Source: Oscillospiraceae bacterium
GTDB taxonomy: Bacteria; Bacillota; Clostridia; Oscillospirales; Ruminococcaceae
Direction: 5' to 3'
Assembly (NCBI GenBank): GCA_019423755.1
Contig: JAHZAU010000012.1
Span: 1-61,939, forward strand
DNA length: 61,939 nucleotides
Positions 35,739 to 44,007 of the stretch are shown here, piece after piece. How positions within the stretch are numbered: the stretch's first letter is position 1; each line of letters starts with the position of its first letter. A program made the position numbers and the translations under genes. The notes below the pieces were generated by a model that was not told the DNA's origin, searched no databases, and worked only from the letters and a program-made list of their open reading frames with translations.

Positions 35739-36815
35739 ATGACCGATCCGCAAAAGCAGCGTTTTCTGCTCCATACCCTGACCCTGGCGGCCTTTGTTGC
35801 CTGGGGGGTGTTTCTGTTCCGGGTGGTGCTGCCCTGTACCCTGCCCTTTTGGGCCGGGCTGGTCATCGCCTTCCTGCTCAAGCCAGTGACCGCCGCTCTG
35901 ACCCGGCTGCTGGGGCTGCACCGGCGGGGCGCGGCGCTGTTTGCGGTGACGCTGTTCTACCTGCTGCTGGCGGCGCTGCTTTGGGCGGCGGTGTGGGTGG
36001 CGGGGAGCGGCCTGTACCGGCTGGCCCTCTCCCTGCCGGAGCTGGTTTCCCAGGACGTGCTGCCCTCTCTGGGGCACGCCGCCGAGGAGCTTTCCCGCCT
36101 TTGGGAACGGATGCTCCCGGCCTCGGCCCTGGACTCCGCCGCCTGGCCCGCCCAGCTCACCGCCGGGGCCCAGGAGGCCGCCGGCGCCCTTTCCGCCCGC
36201 CTGCTGGATTGGACCGGCCAAGCGGTCTCGGCGGTGCCCTTCTTCCTGCTGACAGTGCTGTTTACGGTGCTGTCCTCGGTGTTCATCTCTTTGGATTACA
36301 CCCAGGTGGCCTGCTTCTTACTCCGGCAGCTGCCTCCAGCCGTCCGGGCTGCCTTCTTCGAGTGCAAGGACTTCCTCTCCGGCACTCTGCTGCGGCTGGC
36401 CCGGGCCTACCTGGTGCTGTTTTTGCTGACCTGGGCGCAGCTTTGGCTGGGGCTTTGGCTGCTGGGGGTTCCCCAGCCGCTGGGGGCCGCCGCCCTTACC
36501 GCCCTGCTGGACGCCCTGCCCATCCTGGGCACCGGCATCATCCTCCTGCCCTGGTCGGCGCTGAGCCTGCTGCGGGGGAAGCTGGCCCTGGCGGCGGGTC
36601 TGCTTCTTCTTTACGGCATCGTGCTGCTGGTGCGCAATCTGTTGGAGCCCCGCATCGTGGGCAAAAGCATCGGCCTGCACCCGCTGGTCACCACCCTAGC
36701 CATGTACGCCGGGCTGCGGCTGGGGGGCGTGGTGGGGCTGGCGCTGGCCCCCTGTTCGGTGCTGCTGCTGCAGTTCCTCAACGAAAAAGGCCGCATCCGG
36801 TTATACAAAGAGTAA
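35739..36815 (+). CDS. AI-2E/YtvI-family membrane permease
   Basis: A 358-residue protein from the ATG at 35739 with AAAGGAG 9 nt upstream. About eight hydrophobic segments are visible, with a polar stretch at ~75-150 and a late PRIVGKSIGLHPL motif typical of PF01594. Family members include TqsA and the sporulation protein YtvI; length and clostridial context favour a YtvI-like protein, but the substrate is unknown. Autoinducer-2 export should not be assumed. No clear promoter was found; it is divergent from the ACT regulator gene. Confidence 0.87.
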   Translation: MTDPQKQRFLLHTLTLAAFVAWGVFLFRVVLPCTLPFWAGLVIAFLLKPVTAALTRLLGLHRRGAALFAVTLFYLLLAALLWAAVWVAGSGLYRLALSLPELVSQDVLPSLGHAAEELSRLWERMLPASALDSAAWPAQLTAGAQEAAGALSARLLDWTGQAVSAVPFFLLTVLFTVLSSVFISLDYTQVACFLLRQLPPAVRAAFFECKDFLSGTLLRLARAYLVLFLLTWAQLWLGLWLLGVPQPLGAAALTALLDALPILGTGIILLPWSALSLLRGKLALAAGLLLLYGIVLLVRNLLEPRIVGKSIGLHPLVTTLAMYAGLRLGGVVGLALAPCSVLLLQFLNEKGRIRLYKE

Positions 36816-36847
36816 AAACCGGGCCCATCTTTTCAGATGAGCCCGGT
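36816..36847 (-). terminator. terminator of the NhaC-like gene
   Basis: A 13-bp stem with one mismatch (36818-36830 with 36835-36847), UUUUU on the minus strand; it may also act weakly on the plus-strand AI-2E gene. Confidence 0.82.
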
Positions 36848-36866
36848 AGATTTCCAGTGGGAAGAG

Positions 36867-38414
36867 TTATTGTGCGTGTCTCTGTGCCGCGCGGCGGTGC
36901 AGGACAGCCATGCAGACCAGCAGCAGCGCCACCGAGGCCACCAGGGTGATGAACACATTTTCGGTGAAGCCTGCCACCAGGTAGCCAACGAAGCTGCACC
37001 CGGCCACCAGCATCGCATAGGGGATCTGGGTGGAAACATGGGCCAGATGGCTGCAGGAAGCGCCGGTAGAGGACAGGATGGTGGTATCGGAGATGGGGGA
37101 GCAGTGGTCGCCGAACACCGATCCAGCCAGAGTGGCTGCCAGGGCGATAACCAGCAGCTGAGGTGCTGCGCTGGCGCAGATATCCACCACGATGGGGATC
37201 AGGATACCGAAGGTGCCCCAAGCGGTACCGGTGGAGAAGGACAGGAAGGCTGCCACAGCGAAGATCACCGCGGGGATGACCGCCACCGGGAAGCTGTACT
37301 GCAGCACAACGTCCTTGACGTATTCGCCGGTGGAAAGGATGTCGGAGCACATGGAACCCAGGGTCCAAGCCAGCACCAGGATGATGTCGGCAGCTGCCAT
37401 GGATTTGACGCCCTCGGTGATGCTGCCCATAAAGTCGGTGAAGCTGAGCACCTTACGGGGAACGAACAGCAGGAAGGCTACGACCAGAGCGCCGAAGCCG
37501 CCCAGTACCAGAGAAGCGGAGGAGTCGCAGTTACCAAAGGCAGCCTGCAGGCCCTGGATCTCCGGGTCGGTCCAGTAACCGCCGGTGTAGAGCATCGCCA
37601 GGATGGAGAAGAGGATCAGCGCCAGCACCGGCACCACCAGGTCATAGACCCGGCCCTTGCCGGAAGGCGCCTGCTGGGATTCGTCCTCCTCCCGGGCGCC
37701 CAGGTCGCCGGTAGTGCGGGCCCGATACTGAGCCTGCTCCATGGGACCGAAGTCCAGGTTGATGCAGCAGACGCTGATGACCATCACCAGCGAAAGGATG
37801 GCGTAGAGGTTAAAAGGGATGGTAGCCACAAAGGCGGCCAGGTCGCTTTCAAAGGCGCCGGTCACCGCCAGGTTGGAGCCGACTGCTGCCGCCCAGCTGG
37901 ATACCGGAGCGATGATGCAGATGGGGGCTGCGGTGGCGTCGATGATGTAGGCCAGCTTCTCGCGGGAAATGCCGAACTTGTCGGTCACCGGTTTCATAAC
38001 GGTACCCACGGTCAGGCAGTTAAAGTAGTCGTCGATGAAGATCAGCGCGCCCAGGGCACTGGTAGCCAGCTGCGCGGAGACGGGGCCTTTGAGCTTGGTG
38101 GAAGCCCAAGCGCCGTAAGCCTGGGAGCCGCCAGCCTTATTGACCACTACCACCAGCGCGCCCAGCAGCGCCAGGAAGAGCAGGATGTTGAACTTGCTCA
38201 CCGAGCCGCCGGTCTGGCCCATGGTGCCAAAGGTCACCTCGACGGTGCGGACCAGGGTCATGAGCACCCCGGTCTCGGTCAAAAACGAATAGATAAAAGC
38301 GCCGGACAGGATGCCCAGCAGCAGGGAGGAGATAACCTCCTTGGTGATAAACGCCAGCACGATTGCAATAATCGGCGGCAGGATGGACAACCATCCCGCT
38401 TGGATCGCTTCCAT
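36867..38414 (-). CDS. Na+/H+ antiporter, NhaC family
   Basis: A 515-residue membrane protein from the ATG at 38414 behind TAGGAGGT. About twelve hydrophobic segments. NhaC-type motifs include FIDDYFNCLTVGTVMKPVTDKF (~120-141), STGTAWGTFG near 398, and GSVFGDHCSPISDTTILSSTGA near 437. Members exchange protons for sodium, malate/lactate or other solutes (NhaC, MleN, YheL), so sodium/proton exchange is likely but not proven. It is transcribed from its own promoter. Confidence 0.93.
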   Translation of the reverse strand: MEAIQAGWLSILPPIIAIVLAFITKEVISSLLLGILSGAFIYSFLTETGVLMTLVRTVEVTFGTMGQTGGSVSKFNILLFLALLGALVVVVNKAGGSQAYGAWASTKLKGPVSAQLATSALGALIFIDDYFNCLTVGTVMKPVTDKFGISREKLAYIIDATAAPICIIAPVSSWAAAVGSNLAVTGAFESDLAAFVATIPFNLYAILSLVMVISVCCINLDFGPMEQAQYRARTTGDLGAREEDESQQAPSGKGRVYDLVVPVLALILFSILAMLYTGGYWTDPEIQGLQAAFGNCDSSASLVLGGFGALVVAFLLFVPRKVLSFTDFMGSITEGVKSMAAADIILVLAWTLGSMCSDILSTGEYVKDVVLQYSFPVAVIPAVIFAVAAFLSFSTGTAWGTFGILIPIVVDICASAAPQLLVIALAATLAGSVFGDHCSPISDTTILSSTGASCSHLAHVSTQIPYAMLVAGCSFVGYLVAGFTENVFITLVASVALLLVCMAVLHRRAAQRHAQ

Positions 38415-38480
38415 AAAAAATAACCTCCTAAAAAACACACGTTGCAGCCCCAAACGCCGCCTGGGACTGATATTAGGGCG

Positions 38481-38509
38481 AGTATACCACATTCTTGCAT
38501 CCAGTGCAA
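38481..38509 (-). promoter_or_regulatory. sigma-A promoter of the NhaC-like gene
   Basis: On the minus strand: TTGCAC, 17-bp spacer, TATACT. Confidence 0.82.
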
Positions 38510-38597
38510 TCACCAACATGCAAAAACGTCCGTCTTAGGCCGGTTTTTCAGCATTTTTTCGCAAGGATTCCATGAATTTTCGTCAATTTTTGATTTT

Positions 38598-39656
38598 TTA
38601 TTCTTTAAAATGGTCATTTATACCCTCATCGGCGGACACTGTCACCGCGTCGATGCGGATATACCGCGCCAGGGTCGGGGAAAATCCGCCCTGGACCCAC
38701 TGGGGGTGATACTGATAGATCTCCTGCAGGATAGAGAAATACTTCTCCGCGTTGACGCTCTGCACCACCGCGCCGGCCTGCTCCCAGCTTTCCAGGATGT
38801 GCTGCCGCTGCTGGGTCCAGAGAGTCTGCCCGTAGCCGGCAGCCCGCACCGACGCCTCCTGCAAGGCGGCCTGCTGCCGCCCGGTCAGCCTCCCAAAGGA
38901 CTCCTGGTCCGCCAGCAGGTAGACCGGCTCGACCTGGTGGGCGCTGCACAGCACCATCCATTCACCCAGCGGGCCGGTCATGGTCTCGGACAGCTCGTCC
39001 AGCCGCACCGGCGCCAGGTCCAGCAGGTTCTGCCACAGCATCTCCTGAGGGGACTGGCCCTCCATGGGCACCCCGACGGAGGTCAGGTCGGAGCGGTCGG
39101 CCTCCTCGGTAAAGTAGGGGCGCTCCTCCCCCACCCGGTACCGGCGCTCGTAGTTGCCCAGCTCCAGCCCGGACAGGGCCAGCATATCGGTAATGGGGCC
39201 GCTGGCGGTCTGCAGCAGCTGCACCGGCCACTGCCCCTGCAGCAGCTGTTCCAGCTCCCGGCGGCTGCGGTCGGTGTTCAGCGCACTTTCCAGGGCGATG
39301 GGGTTTTTAAACAGGTAGGGCAGCTGCATCATGGCAAGCTCCGGCACCCGGGAAACCAGGGCGTCGTTTTCCACCAGGTACAGCTCCCCTTCCCCGGCGC
39401 CCAGCGACGCCTCCAGGTCCGGCACCGGCACCACCTCCACCGCCAGCTCTCCGCTGGAAAGCAGCTCCGCCCGGCGGGCCAGCTCCTGGGCCATCTGCTC
39501 CATGGTGGGAGCGCTGTCCTCCTGCAGCAGTACCCGTACCGCTACCCGGTCGGGCTGCTCCTCCCGGAAGGTCTCGTGACTGCTGGCCAGGCACCCGCTG
39601 CTGCACAGGCAGAGCGCCGCCCCCAGCAGGGCGGCGGCCCATTGTTTCATGCGCAT
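38598..39656 (-). CDS. DctP-like (TRAP) substrate-binding lipoprotein, orphan
   Basis: A 352-residue protein from the ATG at 39656 (AAGGGGGAG upstream; a second ATG six bases later is possible). The lipobox region ends CLCSSGC. The body has the helical pattern of TRAP-transporter DctP proteins, clearest near residues 255-310 (LADQESFGRLTGRQQAALQEA, then ESWEQAGAVV). Overall conservation to DctP looks low and there are no DctQ or DctM membrane genes beside it. It may be a diverged receptor or sensor protein. Confidence 0.65.
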   Translation of the reverse strand: MRMKQWAAALLGAALCLCSSGCLASSHETFREEQPDRVAVRVLLQEDSAPTMEQMAQELARRAELLSSGELAVEVVPVPDLEASLGAGEGELYLVENDALVSRVPELAMMQLPYLFKNPIALESALNTDRSRRELEQLLQGQWPVQLLQTASGPITDMLALSGLELGNYERRYRVGEERPYFTEEADRSDLTSVGVPMEGQSPQEMLWQNLLDLAPVRLDELSETMTGPLGEWMVLCSAHQVEPVYLLADQESFGRLTGRQQAALQEASVRAAGYGQTLWTQQRQHILESWEQAGAVVQSVNAEKYFSILQEIYQYHPQWVQGGFSPTLARYIRIDAVTVSADEGINDHFKE

Positions 39657-39812
39657 GGCGCTCCCCCTTTCCCGCGGATGACCCGCGATCTCATTTGCTG
39701 CCATCATACCACGTTTGGCGGCAAAATTGCAAACACTGCCGCCCGGCTATCCAAAAGGAAGGCAAAATTGGTTAAAAATTTCACTTTCTGCCCTTTGGGG
39801 CGGAAAAAATGG

Positions 39813-39840
39813 TTGTAACCTTGCGCAAATGTGGTAAAAT
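39813..39840 (+). promoter_or_regulatory. promoter of the CofE-HAD operon
   Basis: TTGTAA, 16-bp spacer, TAAAAT; the start codon is 71 nt downstream. Confidence 0.65.
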
Positions 39841-39910
39841 AGTCTTATTATAAAAGGAAAATACCGCGGCCCCAGCGCCCGAGAAACTGCGAAAGGACAG
39901 GACTTCTGTT

Positions 39911-40624
39911 ATGAGCGAAAACGAGAACTTCATTGTCAACGAAGGTAAAAACGAAACCGTCACCATCAATGGTGTGGAATATCAGCGTCTGGCCATCAAG
40001 ACCCACGTCATCACCGACCAGGACGACGTCTGCGACGTCATTGAAAAATACGCCAAACCCTACGCCCAGGAAGGCGACATCGTCTTTATGACCGAAAAGG
40101 CCGTGGCCTGCACCCAGAAACGCGCCATCCCCATGTCGGAGATCCATCCCCGTCCGCTGGCACGCTTCCTGTGCAAGTTCGTGCTCAAGACCCCCTACGG
40201 CATCGGCCTGGGCATCCCCGAGACCATGGAGATGGCCCTGCAGGAGTGCGGCACCCCCAAGATCCTCTTTGCTGCTGCTGTCTCCGCTGTAGGCAAGCTG
40301 TTCCACAAACGCGGCTGGTTCTACAAGATCGCCGGCTACAAAGCCCGCTCCATCGACGGCCCCTGCGACTACACCCTGCCCCCCTACAACCACTACGTGG
40401 TGCTGGGCCCTGCCGAACCCGATGAGACCGCCAAGAAGATGTCCGACCGTCTGGGCGGCATCCAGGTAGCCATCACCGATATCAACGACCTGGAAGGCCA
40501 GATCCTGGGTACTTCCCATCCTTCCATGGACCGCGACCTGCTGGTAAAGATCCTCAAGGACAACCCCCTGGGCCAGTCCACCGAGCAGACCCCCATCGGC
40601 ATCATCCGCAAGGTGGTCCGCTAA
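39911..40624 (+). CDS. CofE-like (coenzyme F420-0:L-glutamate ligase family) protein
   Basis: A 237-residue protein with GAAAGGACAG upstream. It resembles the CofE/FbiB ligase domain: a GDIVFMTEKAVACTQKR segment (~58-74) and later RSIDGPCDYTLPPYNHYVV. In F420 producers CofE adds glutamate to F420-0. Clostridia of this type do not generally make F420 and no other cof/fbi gene is present here, so the true reaction, perhaps another gamma-glutamyl ligation, is unknown. It starts an operon with a HAD phosphatase 40 nt downstream. Confidence 0.82.
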   Translation: MSENENFIVNEGKNETVTINGVEYQRLAIKTHVITDQDDVCDVIEKYAKPYAQEGDIVFMTEKAVACTQKRAIPMSEIHPRPLARFLCKFVLKTPYGIGLGIPETMEMALQECGTPKILFAAAVSAVGKLFHKRGWFYKIAGYKARSIDGPCDYTLPPYNHYVVLGPAEPDETAKKMSDRLGGIQVAITDINDLEGQILGTSHPSMDRDLLVKILKDNPLGQSTEQTPIGIIRKVVR

Positions 40625-40664
40625 CCCAGCGCCCCCCAGAACCTGACAGAAAGGACCAGGTAGC

Positions 40665-41456
40665 ATGAGTATGGAGCCTCCCTTCACCAAAAAGTACTTT
40701 TTCTTCGACATCGACGGCACCCTTGCCTCCGGCATGACCACCTTCGTCCCCGAATCCACCAAGCGCACCCTCCGTCTCCTGCGGGAGCGGGGGCACTTCC
40801 TCTGCATCGCCACCGGACGCCTCCAGGCCGACGCCCTGAAGGTCAGCGAGGAGGTGGGCATCCCCAACATCGTCGGCGACGGCGGCAACTCCCTCACCCT
40901 GGAAAACCACCTGATCCGCATGGATTCCCTGCCCCGGCGGCAGATCGTCCAGCTCATCGACGAGCTGGAACGCAAGGGCATCCTCTGGGCGGTGACCATG
41001 GAAAACCTGCGGATGCGCCGCACCAAGTACGGCGAGTTTGTGGAGCAGTGCGGCGACCGCTACTTCGAGACCATCGTGGACCCGGACCTGGATTACCGGA
41101 AGGTCGAGTCCTTCTATAAGGTGTATATCCTCTGCTCCCCCTGGCAGGAGCGCAGCATCGAAAACCTGCGGGGGATGCCCACCGTCCGCTACACCCCGCG
41201 CTCGGTGTTCATCGAGCCGGACAACAAGACCATCGGCATCAAGCGGATGATGGACTACATGGCCGCACCCTACAAGGACGTGGTGGTCTTCGGCGACGGG
41301 GTCAACGACATGAAGATGTTCCTGCCCGAGTGGACCTCCATCGCCATGGGCAACGCCTGCCCCCAGCTCAAGGAGGTGGCGGATTTCGTCACCACCGGCA
41401 TCCTGGAGGACGGCATCTACAACGCCTGCAAGCACTTCCACTGGATCGAAGACTAA
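40665..41456 (+). CDS. Cof-type HAD-superfamily phosphatase
   Basis: A 263-residue protein. HAD motifs are FFFDIDGTL (motif I, nucleophile Asp near residue 15), IATGR (motif II) and VVFGDGVNDMKMF near 207 (motif IV), with a C2B cap between. Such enzymes dephosphorylate sugar phosphates, pyridoxal phosphate or FMN. It is the second gene of the CofE-like operon and ends at a strong terminator. Confidence 0.92.
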   Translation: MSMEPPFTKKYFFFDIDGTLASGMTTFVPESTKRTLRLLRERGHFLCIATGRLQADALKVSEEVGIPNIVGDGGNSLTLENHLIRMDSLPRRQIVQLIDELERKGILWAVTMENLRMRRTKYGEFVEQCGDRYFETIVDPDLDYRKVESFYKVYILCSPWQERSIENLRGMPTVRYTPRSVFIEPDNKTIGIKRMMDYMAAPYKDVVVFGDGVNDMKMFLPEWTSIAMGNACPQLKEVADFVTTGILEDGIYNACKHFHWIED

Positions 41457-41473
41457 TCCCCCCAAAAGCATCC

Positions 41474-41506
41474 CGCCCCCGGCCCGCTTGGGCCGGGGGC
41501 GTTTTT
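41474..41506 (+). terminator. terminator of the CofE-HAD operon
   Basis: A 12-bp perfect GC stem (41474-41485 with 41490-41501), loop GCTT, then TTTTT. Confidence 0.93.
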
Positions 41507-41510
41507 CGTC

Positions 41511-41539
41511 TTGCCCCCAGGGCGGCGGCGTGGTATGCT
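41511..41539 (+). promoter_or_regulatory. promoter of the small lipoprotein gene
   Basis: TTGCCC, 17-bp spacer, TATGCT, immediately after the preceding terminator. Confidence 0.65.
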
Positions 41540-41561
41540 GGATAAAAAGGAGGCGTATGTT

Positions 41562-42374
41562 ATGAAAGCCACATGGATCGCCGCGCTGGCGCTTTGTCTA
41601 TGCTTGAGCGGGTGCCAGCTTTCGCCCCGTCTGCCGGAAGGCTCCCCTTCGCTGGAGGAGGCCCAGCCGGACGCCCCGGCCGCCGAGACCCCCGCTGCGG
41701 AAGAAACTCTCCCCGAGGAATCCACCCCCGAATCGGAAGCCGACCCGCTCCCCCAGGTGGACGAGGCCCTCTGCCGCCAGATCCTCTTAGATTATGGCGC
41801 CAGCGAACCGCAAGACCCGGTGCAGGAAGGCTGGCTTCTGGCGGACAAGGGGGTAAGCCTGTACTTCCGCGGCGCCTGGGGCCCGGACGACCCGCTGGAA
41901 CCGGCGGATTATTTCACCTGGCGGCTGCATTACCTGAGCCAGGAGGGCCTGACCTATGAAGAACAGGTGAGCCGCTACTCCTTCCCCGACGGCCGGGAAA
42001 ACGCCGGTTGGTTGTTCCCCCAGGAGGACTACGAGGCGCTGCTGTCCAGCCGGTTTGAGGTGACCTCCCAGGACCTGCGGGACGACAGCTTCTACAACGC
42101 CCAGCTGGAAGGGTACCAGATGCCCGTGGCACCCGGTATCGGCGCCTCTCCCTTTGTGGTCTACGACCACTACGAGCAAAGCCCCCAGGAGGACGGCAGC
42201 ACCTTGCTTTCCATCTATTACACCTTGGTCTCCCCCATCCAGGCAGAGCCCAACGAGTCCTACATCCTGACGGTGCGCCTGGCCCCGGACGGCAGCTTCC
42301 GCTACCAAAGCTGCCAGGAGGACCCTTCCCCCTCCGACGGGCAGCAGCAGCTGGCTATGCCCGCTTCCAACTAG
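41562..42374 (+). CDS. putative lipoprotein, function unknown
   Basis: A 270-residue protein from the ATG at 41562 (AAAAGGAGG upstream; the leader is only ~16 nt). The lipobox is LCLSGC (Cys18), followed by a long Glu/Pro/Ala linker to ~residue 65. The folded part has an FPQEDYEALLSSRFEVTSQDLR segment followed by FYNAQLEGYQMP, similar in layout to a segment of the lipoprotein at 6815-8092. The end (SYILTVRLAPDGSFRYQSC) suggests a beta structure. No catalytic motif is seen. Confidence 0.75.
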   Translation: MKATWIAALALCLCLSGCQLSPRLPEGSPSLEEAQPDAPAAETPAAEETLPEESTPESEADPLPQVDEALCRQILLDYGASEPQDPVQEGWLLADKGVSLYFRGAWGPDDPLEPADYFTWRLHYLSQEGLTYEEQVSRYSFPDGRENAGWLFPQEDYEALLSSRFEVTSQDLRDDSFYNAQLEGYQMPVAPGIGASPFVVYDHYEQSPQEDGSTLLSIYYTLVSPIQAEPNESYILTVRLAPDGSFRYQSCQEDPSPSDGQQQLAMPASN

Positions 42375-42379
42375 CAAAA

Positions 42380-42415
42380 AAAGCGCTGGACACGATTGGT
42401 GTCCAGCGCTTTTCG
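42380..42415. terminator. bidirectional terminator between convergent genes
   Basis: A 14-bp perfect stem (42380-42393 with 42399-42412), loop GATTG, with A and T runs on either side. Confidence 0.92.
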
Positions 42416-42421
42416 TCTTTT

Positions 42422-42685
42422 CTAACCCTTTTGTCCCCGAGCCTGGCGGACCATGTCCTCCACCACGATGTCGAAGATCTCCCCCAGGGAGGCGCAGTAT
42501 TCCAGCACCTTCCACGGCTCGTTGGTGTGGAAGTGCAGCTTCATCAGCTCCTCGTCCCCCACCACCAGCAGGCAGTCCCCGGCAAAGCGCTCCAAGATAG
42601 CGTCGTTGAGGGCGTCCTCGTCCAGGCTGCAGCCTTCGATGAGCAGCTGGGTGTCATAACGGTATTCGGTTTCGCTCATATCCAT
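42422..42685 (-). CDS. stand-alone FakA/DAK-phosphatase-like domain protein
   Basis: An 87-residue protein; the ATG at 42685 or one six bases later. It matches the small C-terminal module of FakA (YloV, fatty-acid kinase): YDTQLLIEG at the front, LERFAGDCLLVVGDEELMKLHFHTN in the middle, and a tail IVVEDM. In FakA this module is attached to a DAK2 kinase domain and contacts the FakB lipid-binding partner. Here it is encoded alone, 17 nt after the AIM24 gene, so the pair may form an operon. The function of the free domain is unknown. Confidence 0.75.
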   Translation of the reverse strand: MDMSETEYRYDTQLLIEGCSLDEDALNDAILERFAGDCLLVVGDEELMKLHFHTNEPWKVLEYCASLGEIFDIVVEDMVRQARGQKG

Positions 42686-42702
42686 TCTTCTTTCTTATGA
42701 AA

Positions 42703-43461
42703 TTAGCGCACCGGAGCCAGCAGGACCTTGCCGGTGCCGCGGTAGACGTTGACCAGACCTTCGCCGGAGGCCGCCGAGCCGATGAGGGACTTGCCGGAAC
42801 GCTCTACCGTAAAGTCCAGGCTGCCGCTCCAAGCGATGGCCATGTTGCCGTCCACCTTCAGCACGTCGTTTTCCAGGGTGATCTCGATGAGCTCCTCCTT
42901 GGGGCAGGGGGATTCCAGGCAGAGGACGCCGCTGCCGCTGACTCCCAGGTTAAAGAGGCCTTCTCCACCGGCCACCGCCGAGGAAAGGTTGGAGCGCATG
43001 ACCGCTTTGTGCTGCAGCTTGGAGTCGCAGGCCAAAAACAGGCCGTCGTCCAGCACGATGGAGCCGTTCCACTGGGCCAGGTCCACCAGCAGGATGTGGC
43101 GGTAGGTGGGTTCCAGCACCAGGGTACCGTCGCCGGTGTATTCCGGTTTGATGGCGGACTCGCCGGTGACCTTGCCGCGCATGGCCTTGCCGAACAGGTC
43201 GCCCACGCCCTTAATGCCGGTGGTAGCGTTGACGTTGCCCGCCATCCACTGCATGGCGCCGGCCTGCAGGGTGATGTCGGCCTGTTTCAGGTCACAGATC
43301 ACCTGACGGCGGCGCACGTTCATCTGATGGCAGAAGTAAGCCGTCTGGGCGTCGCCGGGGGTAACGCTCAGGTCCCGCAGATATTCCACGACGGTAAAGG
43401 GCCCCATGCTTTCCAGCACGCGGATGTCGTCGTTATCGGTAAAGTTTTTGATTTGGTACAT
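42703..43461 (-). CDS. AIM24-family protein
   Basis: A 252-residue protein after GAAAGGAGAGCAGAGCT. It is a beta-rich AIM24/TRAP-like protein: VVEYLRDLSVTPGDAQTAYF early, the TLQAGAMQWMAGNVN motif near 66, GGEGLFNLGVSGSGVL near 164 and GEGLVNVYRGTGKVLLAP at the end. Bacterial members have no proven role. It has a strong promoter and precedes the FakA-like domain gene. Confidence 0.88.
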   Translation of the reverse strand: MYQIKNFTDNDDIRVLESMGPFTVVEYLRDLSVTPGDAQTAYFCHQMNVRRRQVICDLKQADITLQAGAMQWMAGNVNATTGIKGVGDLFGKAMRGKVTGESAIKPEYTGDGTLVLEPTYRHILLVDLAQWNGSIVLDDGLFLACDSKLQHKAVMRSNLSSAVAGGEGLFNLGVSGSGVLCLESPCPKEELIEITLENDVLKVDGNMAIAWSGSLDFTVERSGKSLIGSAASGEGLVNVYRGTGKVLLAPVR

Positions 43462-43519
43462 AGCTCTGCTCTCCTTTCGTTTTCCGGGGTCGGGTTTTTC
43501 GTTTGTAAAATGCAGTTTT

Positions 43520-43548
43520 ATTATAGCAACCTGCCCGGATATTTGCAA
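43520..43548 (-). promoter_or_regulatory. sigma-A promoter of the AIM24 gene
   Basis: On the minus strand: TTGCAA, 17-bp spacer, TATAAT. Confidence 0.85.
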
Positions 43549-43703
43549 TCTGTTTGCGGATCATTTTGTATATTTTAACTAAAGTTTAACCAGGGAGCCT
43601 CTGCTTCTGCTGGTTTTCTTTGTTTTTATCCCCAAATATTCCCCTATAAGTCGTCTTTCCTATACAAAAATCTCTTATAAGTGTACAAAATGCCCGCCTT
43701 ATA

Positions 43704-43760
43704 TTGAAAATGCTGGAAAGTCCTTGTTATAATAAAGCAGAAGTCACGCAGCTGCGTGAC
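43704..43760 (+). promoter_or_regulatory. promoter of the WG-repeat gene with adjoining palindrome
   Basis: TTGAAA, 18-bp spacer, TATAAT (43704-43733), then a perfect 18-bp palindrome GTCACGCAGCTGCGTGAC at 43743-43760, starting at about +3. It could be a repressor operator or, in RNA, a hairpin at the very 5' end that protects the transcript. The remaining gap toward the AIM24 promoter (43549-43703) shows nothing further. Confidence 0.7.
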
Positions 43761-43867
43761 CTTCCGGATCATTTTTACCGATGAAGAATGTTCGCCACCC
43801 TCGCAATCGTTTTTTCTTTGCTCCTTTGCCTGAATCGGCAGGCAGATGGGCGTTTTGTTTTTCTTTT

Positions 43868-43905
43868 CGCTGGATGACGGACGTTCATCCGGCGTTTTTG
43901 TTTTA
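43868..43905 (+). terminator. terminator-like hairpin in the WG-repeat gene leader
   Basis: CGCTGGATGA pairs with TCATCCGGCG around a 7-nt loop and is followed by TTTTTG. A second hairpin (43946-43952 with 43960-43966) followed by TTTT lies just before the ribosome-binding site. Both lie in the ~270-nt untranslated leader and could attenuate transcription. Confidence 0.55.
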
Positions 43906-44007
43906 CTGGATAAAAATGTCTGTTTCGGGAAAGGGGGATGAAGCGGCGGGACCCGGACCGTCCTGCTTTTGAGGAAGAAAAAACACCAATTTGTGAGGAG
44001 GATTCTT

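Noticed and set aside
35739..36815. Autoinducer-2 exporter for the AI-2E family gene
   Set aside because: The family name reflects one E. coli member; there is no luxS or lsr context here.
43781..43972. 63-codon frame in the WG-lipoprotein leader
   Set aside because: No ribosome site, ordinary composition for non-coding DNA, and it overlaps two terminator-like hairpins.
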